From positions 1-64,000 of the forward strand of contig JAIQDT010003019.1 in assembly GCA_021521415.1 (NCBI GenBank): DNA of 64,000 nt, read 5' to 3'. A program made the translations under genes and the position numbers. This DNA comes from Bidens hawaiensis. Its lineage: Eukaryota > Streptophyta > Magnoliopsida > Asterales > Asteraceae. Positions 43,737 through 56,739 of the stretch are shown here, piece by piece. Below the pieces are notes generated by a model, which saw nothing but the letters and a program-made list of their open reading frames with translations, did not search any database and had not been told where the DNA came from. How positions within the stretch are numbered: the stretch's first letter is position 1; the number at the start of each line of letters is the position of its first letter.

Positions 43737-45129
43737 TGAAGGGCACAATGACGTTTTAGTAAAATGTGAATGAGAACATTCTCATGAATCAAAATTGTTA
43801 CTTTCATTAAATATTAAATTTTACTAGTATGTAGTGTCATGCTAGGGTGAAACCATACTCATATGAATGGAATAAAATAAATTTTTAAATGCTTGTATGA
43901 TAAATGGAATATGAATCTTTATTAGCATTTATTGATATTTTCTTTAAAGTAGAAGATAACAGTAAAAAAATTTGCTTATTAAGTTACCTGGGTAGAGACG
44001 TGTATTATTTGTGTAGAGTACGGACAAAAATTTGTTGTTATTTTTTTTTAAGTTAATCACAAATTATAATAACTAACATTCCTATGTGTTTTGTTAAGTC
44101 ACTAAATTTGAAAACATTTAACATTTTTTTTAGAAATTCATAACGCTAACACCTAATGAGAGTGATTTTTATAGAACATGTATAAAACTTGATTATTAAT
44201 ATTAATACATATATTTTTTTTACCTAACTGCAACCTCAAAAAATAAACACACACACACAAAACGATATCGTTTTTCAAACATTTTAGCACTAAATTTATA
44301 TGAACATGTTAGTAATTTTTGTTGGTGCACATATAAAAAAGGAATTCATTTTAGAAAATATATAACTAAATAAGCAACCATAACATGTACACTCTTTAAG
44401 AATTGGTTTTCTATGTTATATATGGTTTTCTATTACAATAAGAATTGTGATTTGTGAACTAAAATTCTTTATGGAAGAAAACTTCATTTACTAAAAAACA
44501 AGTAAATTTATCGTTAAATACAATGTGCAATGTTCGGTCTATTCTAGGATAAAGAGAAGTATCTGTAATACTTTTACTAAAATAAGAGTAACCAAGTTCA
44601 AATTAATGAAAATATGTATACAGATATTACATTCATTTCATTTTAGGTAAATGGGATTGTTTAACCTAACTCAAAACCCTTTTTTTTCATATATATTTTT
44701 TATATAAGCGAATACAGGAAAACGCACACATAAATCAAAGTAACGTATACGGTATACGGTATATGTACCCGCTATTTTATCTTTGACGCTTTTTAGTTTT
44801 TACATTAAATCAGTCACATACATTAAAGATTATATTATATGAATACGGTTTGTGAATGTTTGGTGTTGTTGAAGAAAATGAGTGTCTTTAATGAAAGTTT
44901 ATAATCTAATGTGAAGATAATGTGAATTTGATTTTTTTTTTTCATTATTAAAACTCTTCAACCATAGGAAATAGGCTAGTGATGGACTTGGGTTATCTTA
45001 ATAACCTTGATGGGTCACCCTGCTAAGGCCCAAGTATTTGATTTTTGTGGCAATGTTTGGGGTTGGGGTGCAAACTTCGTAACCGCAAAACTGCAAAAGT
45101 GCATAGCTTGAGTCTTCACACCCTACAAG
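43737..45129. other. Intergenic DNA, no gene seen
   Basis: AT-rich, no supported ORF or repeat apart from a short ACACAC run near 44250. Confidence 0.65.
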
Positions 45130-45137
45130 TCTACAAT

Positions 45138-45667
45138 TAGAGGTGCATAAATTAGGTTTTTTTAATACCCGGTTTCGGGTTTGGGTATGATCAGGTACTG
45201 GTAATACCTATATTGGGTTCGGGTCTAGATATTGTCTCTAAAAACCATACCTATGCACCAGGTTCGGTATAGAACCGGGTATCCTAAAACCGAGTATTTG
45301 AATACCATATTATCGGGTATTGAGAAAACCCTATTTTTGGGGTTTTTCGGTATTTTTCAAGTATAGATATGGTTTTTTAAGGGGCTGCACTTTTTAGGGT
45401 ATTTTTCTGGTATTTTACTGGTATTTATAAGGCGATTACAGGTATAAATCGGTTATTTGAAAAACCTAGTTTCGATATTGGAAAAACCCGGTTTCGGACT
45501 TCTGGGTATGGAACTGGTTTCATTTTCGGATTTTACCGGCTACAAATAGGGTCGGTTCCGGGTACGAGTTTTGATACTGAAATGCATTCCCATACCCAAA
45601 CTGTATCCTACGGATAGGATCAGGTACGAGCTCGGGTAGTAATCCGGGGTTTTTTTCTTCACCACTA
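45138..45667. mobile_element. Non-autonomous hAT element, 530 bp
   Basis: It starts TAGAGGTGCATAAATTAGG and ends in the reverse complement of TAGTGGTGAAGAAAAAAACC, like the hAT element at 2114-5242 (TAGAGGTGCACAAA). Flanks are TCTACAAT (45130-45137) and CCTACAAT (45668-45675), 7 of 8 matching. The body is filled with GGGTAT(T/G)GG and TACCCG motifs in both orientations, a subterminal-repeat design with a different core from AACCGGTT. It has no coding sequence. Confidence 0.78.
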
Positions 45668-45675
45668 CCTACAAT

Positions 45676-46940
45676 AGTACAATCTACAAGACTACAAGAT
45701 TATATGAATATATGATAAGTAGTATTTGAACTAATATTCCATCTTCACAAGATACCTAGCTAATCCGTTAACCAACTCAATGTAACCTACAATTGTTTTG
45801 TTGGTTAAAGAAATATATTTAATTTGTTACAATAACCATCCCAGCCTATTATTGTAAAATAACTCATGATTAAACTAGTTGTACAAGTAGACAAAACCAC
45901 GGATCTCATATTTTTATTTTTTGTTTATTTGTTAATTTTTGTTTTTCGTTTGATAATGATATATAGTGCTTGCTTTTCTCTTTAGAATTGGAACTTGGTT
46001 TCCTATAAATATATATTAGATATTATCCATGTTGTTGATAAAACATATATATTTTCTAATAATTCATTTGGATTAAAGGTACCGACTCATTTTTCCATTA
46101 CGTAGAAGATGTTAGACCACTTTCTTATTTCATGACTTCAATATCTTCTAGTGTCGGGTAAAAGTAAAAAAGAAAGGTCACAGGATTGATTATATTTATT
46201 ATAAAAGTATGGATTTTTTAATTAATTATTTCTTTTTGCTCATGTTTGTTGTAATAAGTCACACATTTTAAAGTTACATTTTACAACTATTATGGACGTT
46301 TTAATAGGTAGCAATTGGATGATTGAATGTGTTTTTTAAATAAGTTACTTAGCTAAATTAAAGGGATAATTATCTTAAAAATCATGTGTAATAAGTTTGT
46401 AAAGTTGATATTATACCTAATAAACGTTAGATAATTATGGTTTAACTATTTGGCATAAATGTATATATGAACAACATTTGGAAATAGCCGAACAAGCAGA
46501 AAGCCTGTAAGCATGATCCACTAAGAATTTACTTGAAAAGATGATACACTGTGACATTTATTGGTGTTGGTGTAAAATGTTGGTTTTGCTTTAATGCTTT
46601 TATTAGAAGTTATTTTACACACCTTTTTGACTTTTGATACATTGGCAAAAGTCCATTATCGCCACGGTTGTAGAGACCGCTAGTGACCCGATCCATGACT
46701 AATTCCAAGAAAAACCCACCGTCTCCCCTCACTCGCACATAACAGTTACTATAAACAAGATTCAAACCCACAACTTCTCATAAAGAAAGCCATGAGACAA
46801 TGGATCAATTGCCTTCGGTTGTTTCGATTAGGAAATAATTTGAGCATCTTGAGTACACCTAGAATACAATTAAGACAAACTTGTGACTATTAATTCTGAT
46901 TAAGTACTACCACTGATTATGCTATAAAGTAACAAACATC

Positions 46941-46978
<38 letters not shown>

Positions 46979-49768
46979 GCAGTAGTAGGTTCAAATAAGA
47001 AGTTTGATTTTTCTAAGAAGGCTAGGAAAGAGAGTATTTTAGTCTAACACTTAAATATCAAAACCCACTTACATTAATTTCAAAAACCCACTTACATATT
47101 TACTCTTTACAACCACCACCACTCCACCGCCCACCGCCACCACAACCGTCACCCACCGCCATCACCTCGCCGGAAAAGTCCGGAAAAACACAATGGAAAA
47201 CACTATGAAAAACACAATGAAAAAAAAACACAATAAAAAACACAATTGTATGACATAATGTAAAAAAATACAATGAAAAAAAAACACAATAAAAAATACT
47301 ATTGTATAACACAATTCGGTAAAACACAATTTGTAAAAAACCCATTAATTTTTTTTAAGTTTTATATTACAATATGGTATTCATATAAAAGATAAAAAGA
47401 CACTCGTTATTATGGTGAATTTGTTTTTCAATAAAAACGTCGTAAAAAAAAGTTATGAACGTTTTAAAATGATGGGAGAATTTGGCATGTGCCTTGCATG
47501 TGGAGAGAGAAAGTCAACAAATGTGTTATTCCTTTTATGCCCATTACCTTGTGTTCACACTTGATTTCCCTCTAAACTAACCATGTTTCGTCCCTTTCTT
47601 CTTTTACAACGAAAAAGCCACATTGGCAAATGAAAATTCGAACTTCTTTATTCACAAAAAGATTTTCTTCGGCGGGTGAGGACGCATAACTTTTTGATCC
47701 GGGTACACATGGATTCTAGTGATGATTATTAACGGGTTCACATCAAACATGACATTTTCATGTCTTTTAAAGAGGGTCGGACTAATTACGTTACTTTTAT
47801 GTTTTATTATTATAAATAAGAGAATATCACGCAAATCGTTATATAAATAGGTTGATTATTTATATTATATAAATAATATTGTTTACTTATAAAAAAAGTA
47901 TAATGATTATATGTCTTTTTGTTATATTATTTGAAGATGCATAGAAAAGTTACATTTAGAAGTGGTGCCATTAATTAACCGCACTTAGGGTTACTTGATT
48001 GAACATGAGAAGTATATTTTCATACAAAAATGTTGGAACAAAAAATATGGTAAACAAAAGTAAAATAATATTTAGTGGGTCATGAAATCCCCTAATGCGA
48101 GCCCTAATTTATGGATTGTTTTGTACTTTTGTAATTCGTCGACACCTTTGAGATAACATATATAGAACATAATAATGATAAGCATCGTATCAAAAGATAA
48201 CATCCTAAGTCTAAAAAGCCATCCATTAAGGATATTGCGGGTCGTCATCCTAGCTAGCTAAACCTAGTGCGTAAACCTTTTCGATTAGTAGTAACGATCC
48301 TTATCGGCGTTATCTTGGAACCACATAACCATTCAAATTCTCACACCATTTATTCAAGTTCTTTCAAACAAAAGCTTGGCTTTGTTTGTCTTCTTGACCT
48401 TGATGTCCATATATATTTGATTCAAAATTTCATTGTTTTTAGTGACATGTGAGAAGGTAATGAATTCAAAATCTCAACTTAGGGTAAGGGATAGAGTCAT
48501 AGAGAATGATCTCATGGTTTATGGCTATTTTTATCGCACATCAATTACGAAAGATATCTAACTAATTTGACTTAAATGCATAAAGAAATCGTTGTAAGGT
48601 TTCAATAGTACTAGTCCTTTGGTTAATTCCTCCAAATTCCTAACATGCATTATACTTAGGCTTAGTGTTGTGGTTTAACTAGCAAAGGCTAGTTAAAGTA
48701 TCACGTCAACACCATGTTACCGCTATGTAGATGGTGGGCTTTAACTAGCTCACCCTTTAACAAATGCGTTATAAGTTAACTAGATTTTTATAAATGATAA
48801 TGAAAAGTTGTTAATATATGATTTTTGTAGCATGTACGATATGACAAGTACCTCTTGGACTATGCTTTATCATCAATAATTGAATACACCTTATTTTACA
48901 GATATTATATAGTTTGTAAAACAAACAGTTATGCTTTCAATCATAAATGAGTTCGTCGGGTGAAGGAATCCCATGGCCAGCTTTCTAATCTCTCACTTCT
49001 CTAATATTTTCATTAAAAGTACTTAAAGTAGATAGAAATACATATAAATTTAATTTAAAACCATAAAACTTGTCAACAAAATTGCATTTTATTATTAAGA
49101 AAAATCACAAGACAAATAAAAACAGCTAGTTGTCTAGGTCGGGTATCATATAAGAGTTTAAAATTTCTCTTACCTCATCTAACTGAAGGTTGTTACGGGT
49201 TTCTTAGCAACACAATTCTCAAAGAGTATCTTCATTCACCTTTTGATGATACATCACTTTTATTATTTTACACATATTTGTTACGCATATCCTGTTAAAC
49301 CTTAGACAAGTGAATCAATAACACCAAATACGATTTTGCATAAAACGTTTATGCGACTCTTTTCATTAATAAGAACAAGAACAAAATACTTTCTACCACA
49401 CTAAACAAAAACCTTTTGATGGGTTTATATAACACCCACAATTCTAATCCTACTCAAACTAGGAAACATAATCATACTAGACTTCTACTTTATCTAATAA
49501 TAAATAAAAGATAATTATGACACCAAGTTATTCAACTTGGTCCAAGAACTTTTGATCTCTATCAAACCGTCCCTTGAGATCTTCCATACCATCATTATAC
49601 TTTTCGTATTAACCATTCGTGTCCTTCAAGTTGGTATTGCACCAAGTTTTACACTCCCTCTCAATACCAACTACCATTGTTCCTCCAAGATCCTTCACAC
49701 CTTGTAACGCTCGCACCTCTTTGAGCTTGATTCTTGGATTCAACTTTTTCACTTTACCATCAGGGTTC
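45676..49768. other. Intergenic DNA, no gene seen
   Basis: AT-rich. It contains (ATT)n at about 46938-46978 and an A-rich stretch with repeated AAAACACAAT motifs at 47180-47340. No ORF is supported. Confidence 0.6.
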
Positions 49769-50729
49769 TGAAGAGGTAGGTCCCAGCAGAGCCCAGTTGG
49801 ACCCGCAAGACTTACCTTGAACAGGGACGTCTGCGCAACGACCAACAGCTCCAGCAGGACCCACCATGCTCAAAGAACCTCACGCGCAGTACGCCAGCTG
49901 TACCCGCAGGGAAAGCCTCCCAATGGTGAAGTACCCCGCCTGTTCCCGCAGCTGCGGATACAAGCCATCAGGGAAGGCTACCCGCACTAACAGCAAGGCT
50001 ACACGCACAAGACATTAGCTACTTCAGTAGTCACATGAAGGAATGAGCAAGGCGGGAATACTCCCGCCTAAATGAGCCAGTCCGTATGCTTCTGGAAGGT
50101 CTTTCGTACTATACCTACTAAGGTATGGGCGGAACAGACAATTTGACCAGAGCAGCCCATGAACCAATCACAGGGTGACAGCTCACCGACAACAATACGA
50201 GGAGGAGCACCCTCTAGTACTGTTTGTCACTATTAGCCGCTGCCTACTCACCAACCCTTACGATGGGACGTGCACAGCCTACAGTTGGTGGAACAGTGCG
50301 TAGCCGGCAGTAAAGGAACAGTATACAGCCGACCTTTACTGTTGGCCGTAGCCTACCCACCAACCAGCATGGCCTGTGCGTAGTCCACTGTTGGTGGAAC
50401 AGGAATACTATTCAGCCGGCTGTACCTTCTAGGAAACCTACCTTCGGCTATAAATACTCCAACACCTTGGAATGGTAAGGACATCATCTGATATCTCAAT
50501 CTTATCTAGCAATCTCTTAATATACACTTATATTCAGAGCAATCTAGTCTGATTCTCACGCCGGAGGGTGGTCACAAGGAGGAACCCCCCTTCTCAGTGA
50601 CGAGCTTACGGTGTCTGTTTTGCAGGTCCCCTGAAGAACAACTCTCTGCTAGACCTCATCCTCGTGGGAAACATTACTTAACCCCCCAGATTATCTATAA
50701 TCTGTCCAGGGTTCACTTAGTGTTTCTTC
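49769..50729 (+). repeat. 5' LTR of a Tat-lineage Gypsy element
   Basis: The proposed boundaries TGAAGA..TCTTCA form a perfect 6-bp inverted pair, the end is followed by a primer-binding site, and a TATAAAT box lies at 50449-50455. The 961-bp length is reasonable. The 3' LTR is not in the window, so the left boundary is inferred from the inverted pair only. Confidence 0.65.
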
Positions 50730-50730
50730 A

Positions 50731-50745
50731 TTGGCGCCATCCGTG
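50731..50745 (+). promoter_or_regulatory. Primer-binding site of Tat-type element
   Basis: TGGCGCCATCCGTG, one base after the LTR; TGGCGCC is the usual start for Tat/Athila primer-binding sites. Confidence 0.75.
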
Positions 50746-50792
50746 CATAAAAGCTAGAACTAATTCTTAGTTTTTTCAAAGTTTCTGAAGAA

Positions 50793-52709
50793 ATGGTTAA
50801 CGTTACTCCGGTCCCAAGACCAGTAAGTGACCAAGAAACCCCGGTGACCACAACCCCAGTAACTGGGAACACCGGCGGTTATACAAATCTTACGAACACT
50901 ACCCCGGCTACCCAAGCCGGGGCAAGTGCAGTAAATATTCCACTGGGGTTCACTGATGCCCAGTTGGAAAAACGAACGAGGGTCCCTCGCCAAACACTAG
51001 ATCAAGTGAAGGCGTGGGCCGAAGCACGTCAGAGAGAGTTCCAAGCTGAATTGGATGAACGCTTGCGTTCAGTTCAACAGGCTGACGAATTCGGCAGTAC
51101 TCGCCAACATCTCAATATGAACAGTGAGTGCGAGTACTCAGATGACGAGAGGGAATAATCCGATACCGACGCAAACCCTCGCCATAAGGCGAAAGGGAAG
51201 CGTAAGGAAACGGACTTCCAACCAAAAAGGAATTTTGGGGAAGCTTTTAAACCAACAAATGCGGAGAGAAACCCGCGTGACTTCTCCAAAACCTTTAGAC
51301 CAACTGCAACAAATGCAGGAAAGTCAAAGTTCGCAAGGGACATTGCGGAAGCAATCGCCCCGAGAAGTGCCAAACAAATGTCCAACATTGGCACTTATGA
51401 TGGTCTATCCGACCCGGACGACCACTTGAACAGATTCATTGCGGGGGCAACCGTCAGTAACTGGACGGAACCCACGTGGTGTTATATGTTCCAGATGACT
51501 CTGGTTGGAGCGGCCAGGGCATGGTTCGACCGTTTACCGGTCCACCACATTTATGATTGGGCGGACTTTCAGAATAAGTTTAGCCAGGACTTCAGCCAGC
51601 AGAGGAAATATATTGAAGAACAGTGGACGATCCTCAACTGCGTTAGAGAAGAGGATGAATCTTTACTAGACTTCATCACCCGCTTCAACTCCAAAAAGCT
51701 AAGTCTCGGCAACGTAAGCGAAGATCTTGTTCGCGCCGCTTTCATCCAAGGCGCCGAATACCCAGAGCTTATCCGCACATTGACGGGTAAGGATGGCATG
51801 CCATCAACATGGGATGCCATCATGACGGCGGCAAAGCGCTTTGCCGAGACGGAGAAGCAACTGGGAAGGGATCTTCCCCAGAGTACACACCTCTACACGC
51901 AGAGGACAAGAGAGAACAATGTTCGGATCGCCCGGCAGAACAAAAAGAGGAAGCTAGGTATCTGGCAGTCAAGGGTAAACTTTGACACCTCATCCAGCTC
52001 TCACCCTCTTGTTGGTGGAAGAAATCACACACACCCTTCAAGCCAAAAGCACCGGTGGACGCCACTCACCAAAAGCGTCACGGAGATATTTGCCACTGAA
52101 AAGCTACCATGGCCAAAGGCTCCAATGATCCGGCAGCAACCTAATGCGGATCAGAGTAAATCATGTGACTTCCACGGGACAAAAGGTCATAGTACGGAAG
52201 AGTGTACATCCTTGAAGGATATTATTGAAGCATTCGTCAAGGATGGAAGACTGGCACACCTGGTGGCATCAATCAAGAAGAGAGGAAGAAACGACAACCG
52301 GTACCGAGGCAACGGACGAAAGCCCGTTGACATCAGCATCAACATGGTTCATGGTACGATCAGAGGAAGAAAAAGGCGAACGACAGAACCATGTGCGTGG
52401 AAGGAAGCTGGGGTGCGCTTCCCGCGAGTGCCAGGAGGACCCAGCAAAGAAGGCCCTATCGTCATCAAAAGCCAGCTGGGGCACTACATCACTTCTCGCA
52501 CTCTTGCTGACAACGGCGCCTCGTCAACGGTGATGTACAGGCAGTTCTTTGACAAGCTAGATGACGAAGACAAGGAACGCCTGGAAACAATCTTCGCCTC
52601 GATGGAAGGGTTCGATGGCAGCACAAACACCCCCTGGGTATCCTATCGTTCCCCGTCACTCTTATGTATGGGAAACACTCCCGCACAGAAGATGTGGACT
52701 TTGTCGTGA
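50793..52709 (+). pseudogene. Tat-type gag and start of protease
   Basis: The N-terminal part (50793-51155) is hydrophilic, and a TAA at 51156 breaks it. The same frame continues through the gag core (YDGLSDPDDHLNRFIA, AARAWFDRLP, FSQDFSQQRKYIEEQWTILN) at about 51390-51850. A zinc-knuckle-like CDFHGTKGHSTEEC stands at about 52170. The protease opens with LADNGASSTVMY at about 52504; D-N-G-(S/A)-S is common in this lineage. The frame ends at 52709 through a small indel. Gag assembles the particle; this copy is broken. Confidence 0.88.
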
Positions 52710-54446
52710 TGAGGAAGCCACACCACACATACGACATTCTCTTCGGGAGAGACGGGATGGCAAGATTCAACGCCGTGGTATCCTCAGTCCACGGCATGAT
52801 GGGATGGCCAACAGCTGAGGGTGTAGCGATGATCACCGGCATTCCCCAGGTATGCATCGCATCTGTCTCATATAAACCCAAACCAAAGATGGCTAAACCA
52901 ACCATCACTGAACCAGAAAGATGGGCCTTCAATGGCAAGTACCCTGACCAGGCCGTCACCATTGGCCCGACAATTGTTGATCCCACACGCACCTTACTCA
53001 AGCGCTATTACAAAAAAACGCTGACATCTTCGCGTGGACACCAGCTGACATGACTGGTGTACCCCGAAGTAAGGCAGAGCATAAGCTCAAATGCGATCCG
53101 GCTGTTACGCCGATCGTACAAAAGCGCAGAGTAATGGGACCAGAACAAACTAACGCGTGTAGAACCCAAGTCAAGGAACTCCTTGACGCAGGCATCGTAC
53201 GCGTTAGTAGATATCAAACTTGGGTTGCAAATCCCGTTATGGTACCGAAGAATAACAAACAATGGCGCATGTGCATAGATTTCAAGGACTTGAACAAAGC
53301 ATGCCCCAAAGATTGTTATCCGTTACCCGAAATTGATCTTAAGGTGGACTCGTTGGCACCGTTCCGCCTTAAATGCTTCCTGGACGCGTATAAGGGGTAC
53401 CATCAAATCCACATGGCCGTTGATGATCAGGACAAAACCGCATTTCGGACGCCCGATGGCATATTTTGTTACCAAATGATGCCATTCGGACTTAAGAATG
53501 CTGGGTCCACATACCAACGCCTGATGGACAACCAGTTTCATGCCCAAATTGGGAGGAACTTGGAAGTCTACATGGATGACTTGGTCATCAAAAGCCCTGA
53601 CCCAGAAGCGATGTTGAAAGACATCGAAGAGACTTTCAACACGCTCAGGAAGATAAACATGAAGCTCAACCCGAGCAAGTGTGCCTTTGGAATGGAAGAA
53701 GGGAAGTTCTTGGGGGTCATCGTCACTAAAGATGGCTTTAGAGCGAACCCTGAAAAGGTCGAAGCCATTATCAAAATGGAATCACCTACTACCATCAAAC
53801 AGGCTCAGACACTGAATGGACGACTAGTGGCACTTAATCGCTTTTTGGCAAACCACGCAGAAAAGTCGTTTCCTTTCGTGTCAACGTTGAGAAACTGTTT
53901 AAAGAAAACGCACTTCCGCTGGACACCAGAAGCGGAAGCAGCTTTTCAGGAGATTCGGTCACGCTTGATCGAACTCCCAACGCTCACAGCGCCCAAAGCG
54001 GGAGAGGAGTTAATCCTATACCTTTCCGCAACAGATAGAGCAACCGGGGCAGTCCTGCTAGTAGAGCGAAAAGGCATCCAGATGCCAATCTATTATGTCA
54101 GCCGTATCCTAACAGACGTAGAAACCCGGTACTCTACCCTCGAAAAATTAGTCTTAGCACTTATACATGCTTCACGCAGGTTAAGACGATATTTCCAGGG
54201 TCACCCAATCACCATTATCTCCAACTTCAAGCTTGCAAACGTTCTAGGCAAACCCGAGTTATCGGGACGCCTAGCCAAATGGGCAATTGAGTTGGGGGAA
54301 TACGCGATAAAGTATAAGCCAAGACCAGCCATAAAAGGCCAGGTTCTGGCCGACTTTATTGCAGAAGTGCCTGCATCGCGGGAAAAAGAGTGCCAGGAAG
54401 AGGCTCAACCCTCTCCAGCACAAGACATCAATGACATCGCGGGAAA
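52664..54446 (+). pseudogene. Tat-type protease end, reverse transcriptase and RNase H
   Basis: 52664-53013 carries the C-terminal half of the protease and linker (YDILFGRDGMARFNAV). Another frame shift near 53010 leads to the RT: DMTGVPRSKAEHKL, then KQWRMCIDFKDLNKACPKD, KGYHQI, MPFGLKNAGSTYQRLMD, VYMDDLVIKS at about 53565. RNase H follows (LYLSATDRATGAVLL, ..YSTLEKLVLALI) and the sequence reaches ADFIAEVPASREK. The MTGVP and GLKNAGSTYQR motifs mark the Tat/Ogre group. The Tekay LTR cuts the frame at 54447; no second RNase H or integrase follows on the far side. Confidence 0.9.
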
Positions 54447-54794
54447 AACATCTGCCCTGATCCGACCCGACCCAGGTACCCGTTTCCCTTATCCGATCTC
54501 TTTCTTTTATGATTTGATATTTATTTATACTTATATTTTACTTTTAATAATAATATATATTTTCCTTCCCGCCTCTTTCTCTCTCTTTCTTTCCGCCGTC
54601 CCGTCCCTCTCCTTCTCTCTTTCCGCCTTCTTTTCCCTCTTGTCGCCGTCCCGCCCTTACGCCTTGTTTCCCTCTTTTTCTTCTAACTCTTTGCTTGTCC
54701 TTTGTTCCTTCCCGCCTAAGGTTGTCTGCGCAGCTCCACGCGCCAGACCCCTTACAAGGAATCCTGCGTGAAGACCACCTGTTTCAGCGTTACG

Positions 54795-55055
54795 CGAGAC
54801 AAACTCTTCTCGCAGCGCGCTAAGAATTGTAATTCTTCTCGCAGCGCGCTAAGAACGGTAGTTCTTCCCGCGACGCGCTAAGGATTTGTAGTTCTTCTCG
54901 CAGCACGCTAAGAATCGTAGTTCATCCCTCGACGCGCGAAGAATTATAGTTCTTCCCGCGGCGCGCTAGGAATTTTAGTTCCTCCCGCGGCGCGCTAAGA
55001 AATGTGATTCTTCCCGTGGCGCGCTTAGAAATGTAGTTCTTTCCGCGACGCGTTA
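54795..55055 (+). repeat. CGCG-rich tandem repeats in the 5' LTR
   Basis: About seven or eight units of 30-35 bp with core GTTCTTCCCGCGGCGCGCTA. The 3' LTR copy is at about 62158-62412. CpG density is far above the surroundings. Confidence 0.88.
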
Positions 55056-55483
55056 AGATTGGTTCTGTCTGCCTTCGCGCTCGCGCTCTCTTGACCTTCT
55101 GTGTCTGCCTTCGCGCTCGAGCTTTCTCTCGCTAAACCCTTTGAGTTTTCTTCTGTTTAATCTAGCCGTTTGCTTTTGTGTTGTCTTATCTTTTGTGCTG
55201 TTGACCTAATCTGCTTTATGTCTGAAAAGTTACTTTCGGCGCAGCATGCGCACCAACCCCATTGGTTGGCAGAAAAAGTGACTGACATTATCTTTGGAGA
55301 TCTGCTTTTTCCATGCTTGACCAGTACCTTTATCTGAACCGCCCATGCCTTTTTACTGTTCCCTGTCAGCCTTTTTCTCTTTTTCCCTGCTGCCATATCT
55401 TTTGATATCTTTTGCTTTTGGAATCTTTTGCTTTTTGAGATCTTTTCCCCTTTTTCTAGGGATTGTGTTCCCTAGGGTTTCTC

Positions 55484-55491
55484 TATAAATA
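55484..55491 (+). promoter_or_regulatory. TATA box of the Tekay-type element (5' LTR)
   Basis: TATAAATA in CTCTATAAATAATAG, repeated at 62841 in the 3' LTR. Transcription should start about 30 bp downstream. Confidence 0.75.
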
Positions 55492-56505
55492 ATAGTATTA
55501 TTTTTCCTAACACTACACACACAAAACACTTAATCTCTCCTGTTCTCCTTGCTCTCTCTGCCGCCTCCCTCTCTGCCTCCGTCTTCCTCCCTGTTCTGTC
55601 CTGCTCTTCCGGTAATATATATATATTATATATAATAATTTACTTATTAATTATGCTAACTTATAATCAAGACTTAAAACAGATCGTTAAAACAATAATC
55701 TTTAATTATAGGTTAACTTGTGCTTGTTTAAAGTTGGTTCTTGCTTTATCTTACACCGCATCGTTTATCAAGTGAGTAATCTCGTACCTAATCCCTTTTT
55801 GCTTTTAATGTTTTGGGATGTTCATGTGTTCATACAAACTTAGAGTCTTAAACTTGTTTATGAACTTTAGTCGCGCAGTATCCCATGTGTTGAGGACGTT
55901 TACTTGGCTGTTTATTTGTATGTGTGTATCATTAACCGCTTTGTTCGGCCTATTCCGCAGTTTTCATGGATCCATTAGATGAACACGGGAGACCTATCGT
56001 TTACGGTTTTCTTTGTTTACACTTGCACAGATGTTTTCTCGTTTTTGTGCTCATTTGGGAGCACGGATTGAACTATGAACTATGAGCTATGATCTATTTA
56101 GGCTTGATCACAATCTGATTGCACCCTTGTTAAACACCAGACATACACGTGTTGCGCGCAGATTTATTGTTATCTATGTATTGTATTAAACTTGATTTCT
56201 CACCAACACGCAAGTGTTTGACGTTTATTTTAACACATGTTCAGGTTTGCAGTAGCTGTTTTGGAGCTTGTGGACACGTAGGAAGTTTTCTTTATTTTGG
56301 ACCTAGATTAAAATGTATCAAGACAAGTTATTTGTTGTTCGAATATTTTGTCTTATAATATATTGATTTATGTTATCTTGTGTTTACCTTGCGCGTGCGC
56401 GAATGAATGTATTTATTAAATATTGACACCCAATAGTGTCACGAGTAATGAAACAATATGTGGCGCCCCGATGTATAATCCGCCTTTGGTCGGGGTGTTA
56501 CAGAT

Positions 56506-56517
56506 TGGTATCAGAGC
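56506..56517 (+). promoter_or_regulatory. Primer-binding site (initiator Met tRNA)
   Basis: TGGTATCAGAGC, three bases after the 5' LTR. Confidence 0.95.
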
Positions 56518-56739
56518 TCGTTGACTTTAGGATAGGTGGTTAGACGTAACGGCCTAGAATACCTAAGAGTCCCTTCTCGCGCATGAGAGAAATCTCATGT
56601 TTGCGCGCTTATTGTTAATTACTCGTTATTCATGAATATGCTCGCGCTTGCGCAGTATATGATTTTATGTTTTATTCCGCGATATTTCGATTTTTGTTGA
56701 ATTTCGATTTTTATTGATTTTACTTACATACTCGTTTGT

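Larger units (their letters stand above)
54447..56502 (+). repeat. 5' LTR of the Tekay-type element
   Basis: Ends ..GGTCGGGGTGTTACA directly before the primer-binding site. It contains a CpG-rich tandem array (54795-55055) and a TATAAATA box at 55484-55491. Confidence 0.93.

Noticed and set aside
47100..47345. 81-aa minus-strand ORF rich in Phe and Cys
   Set aside because: It translates the AAAACACAAT simple-repeat stretch; no homology.
49609..49845. 78-aa minus-strand ORF
   Set aside because: It crosses the inferred Tat LTR boundary and matches no family I recognise.
55157..55396. 79-aa minus-strand ORF present in both Tekay LTRs (also 62514-62753)
   Set aside because: The copies are identical only because the LTRs are; no family match, no promoter evidence, low-complexity composition.
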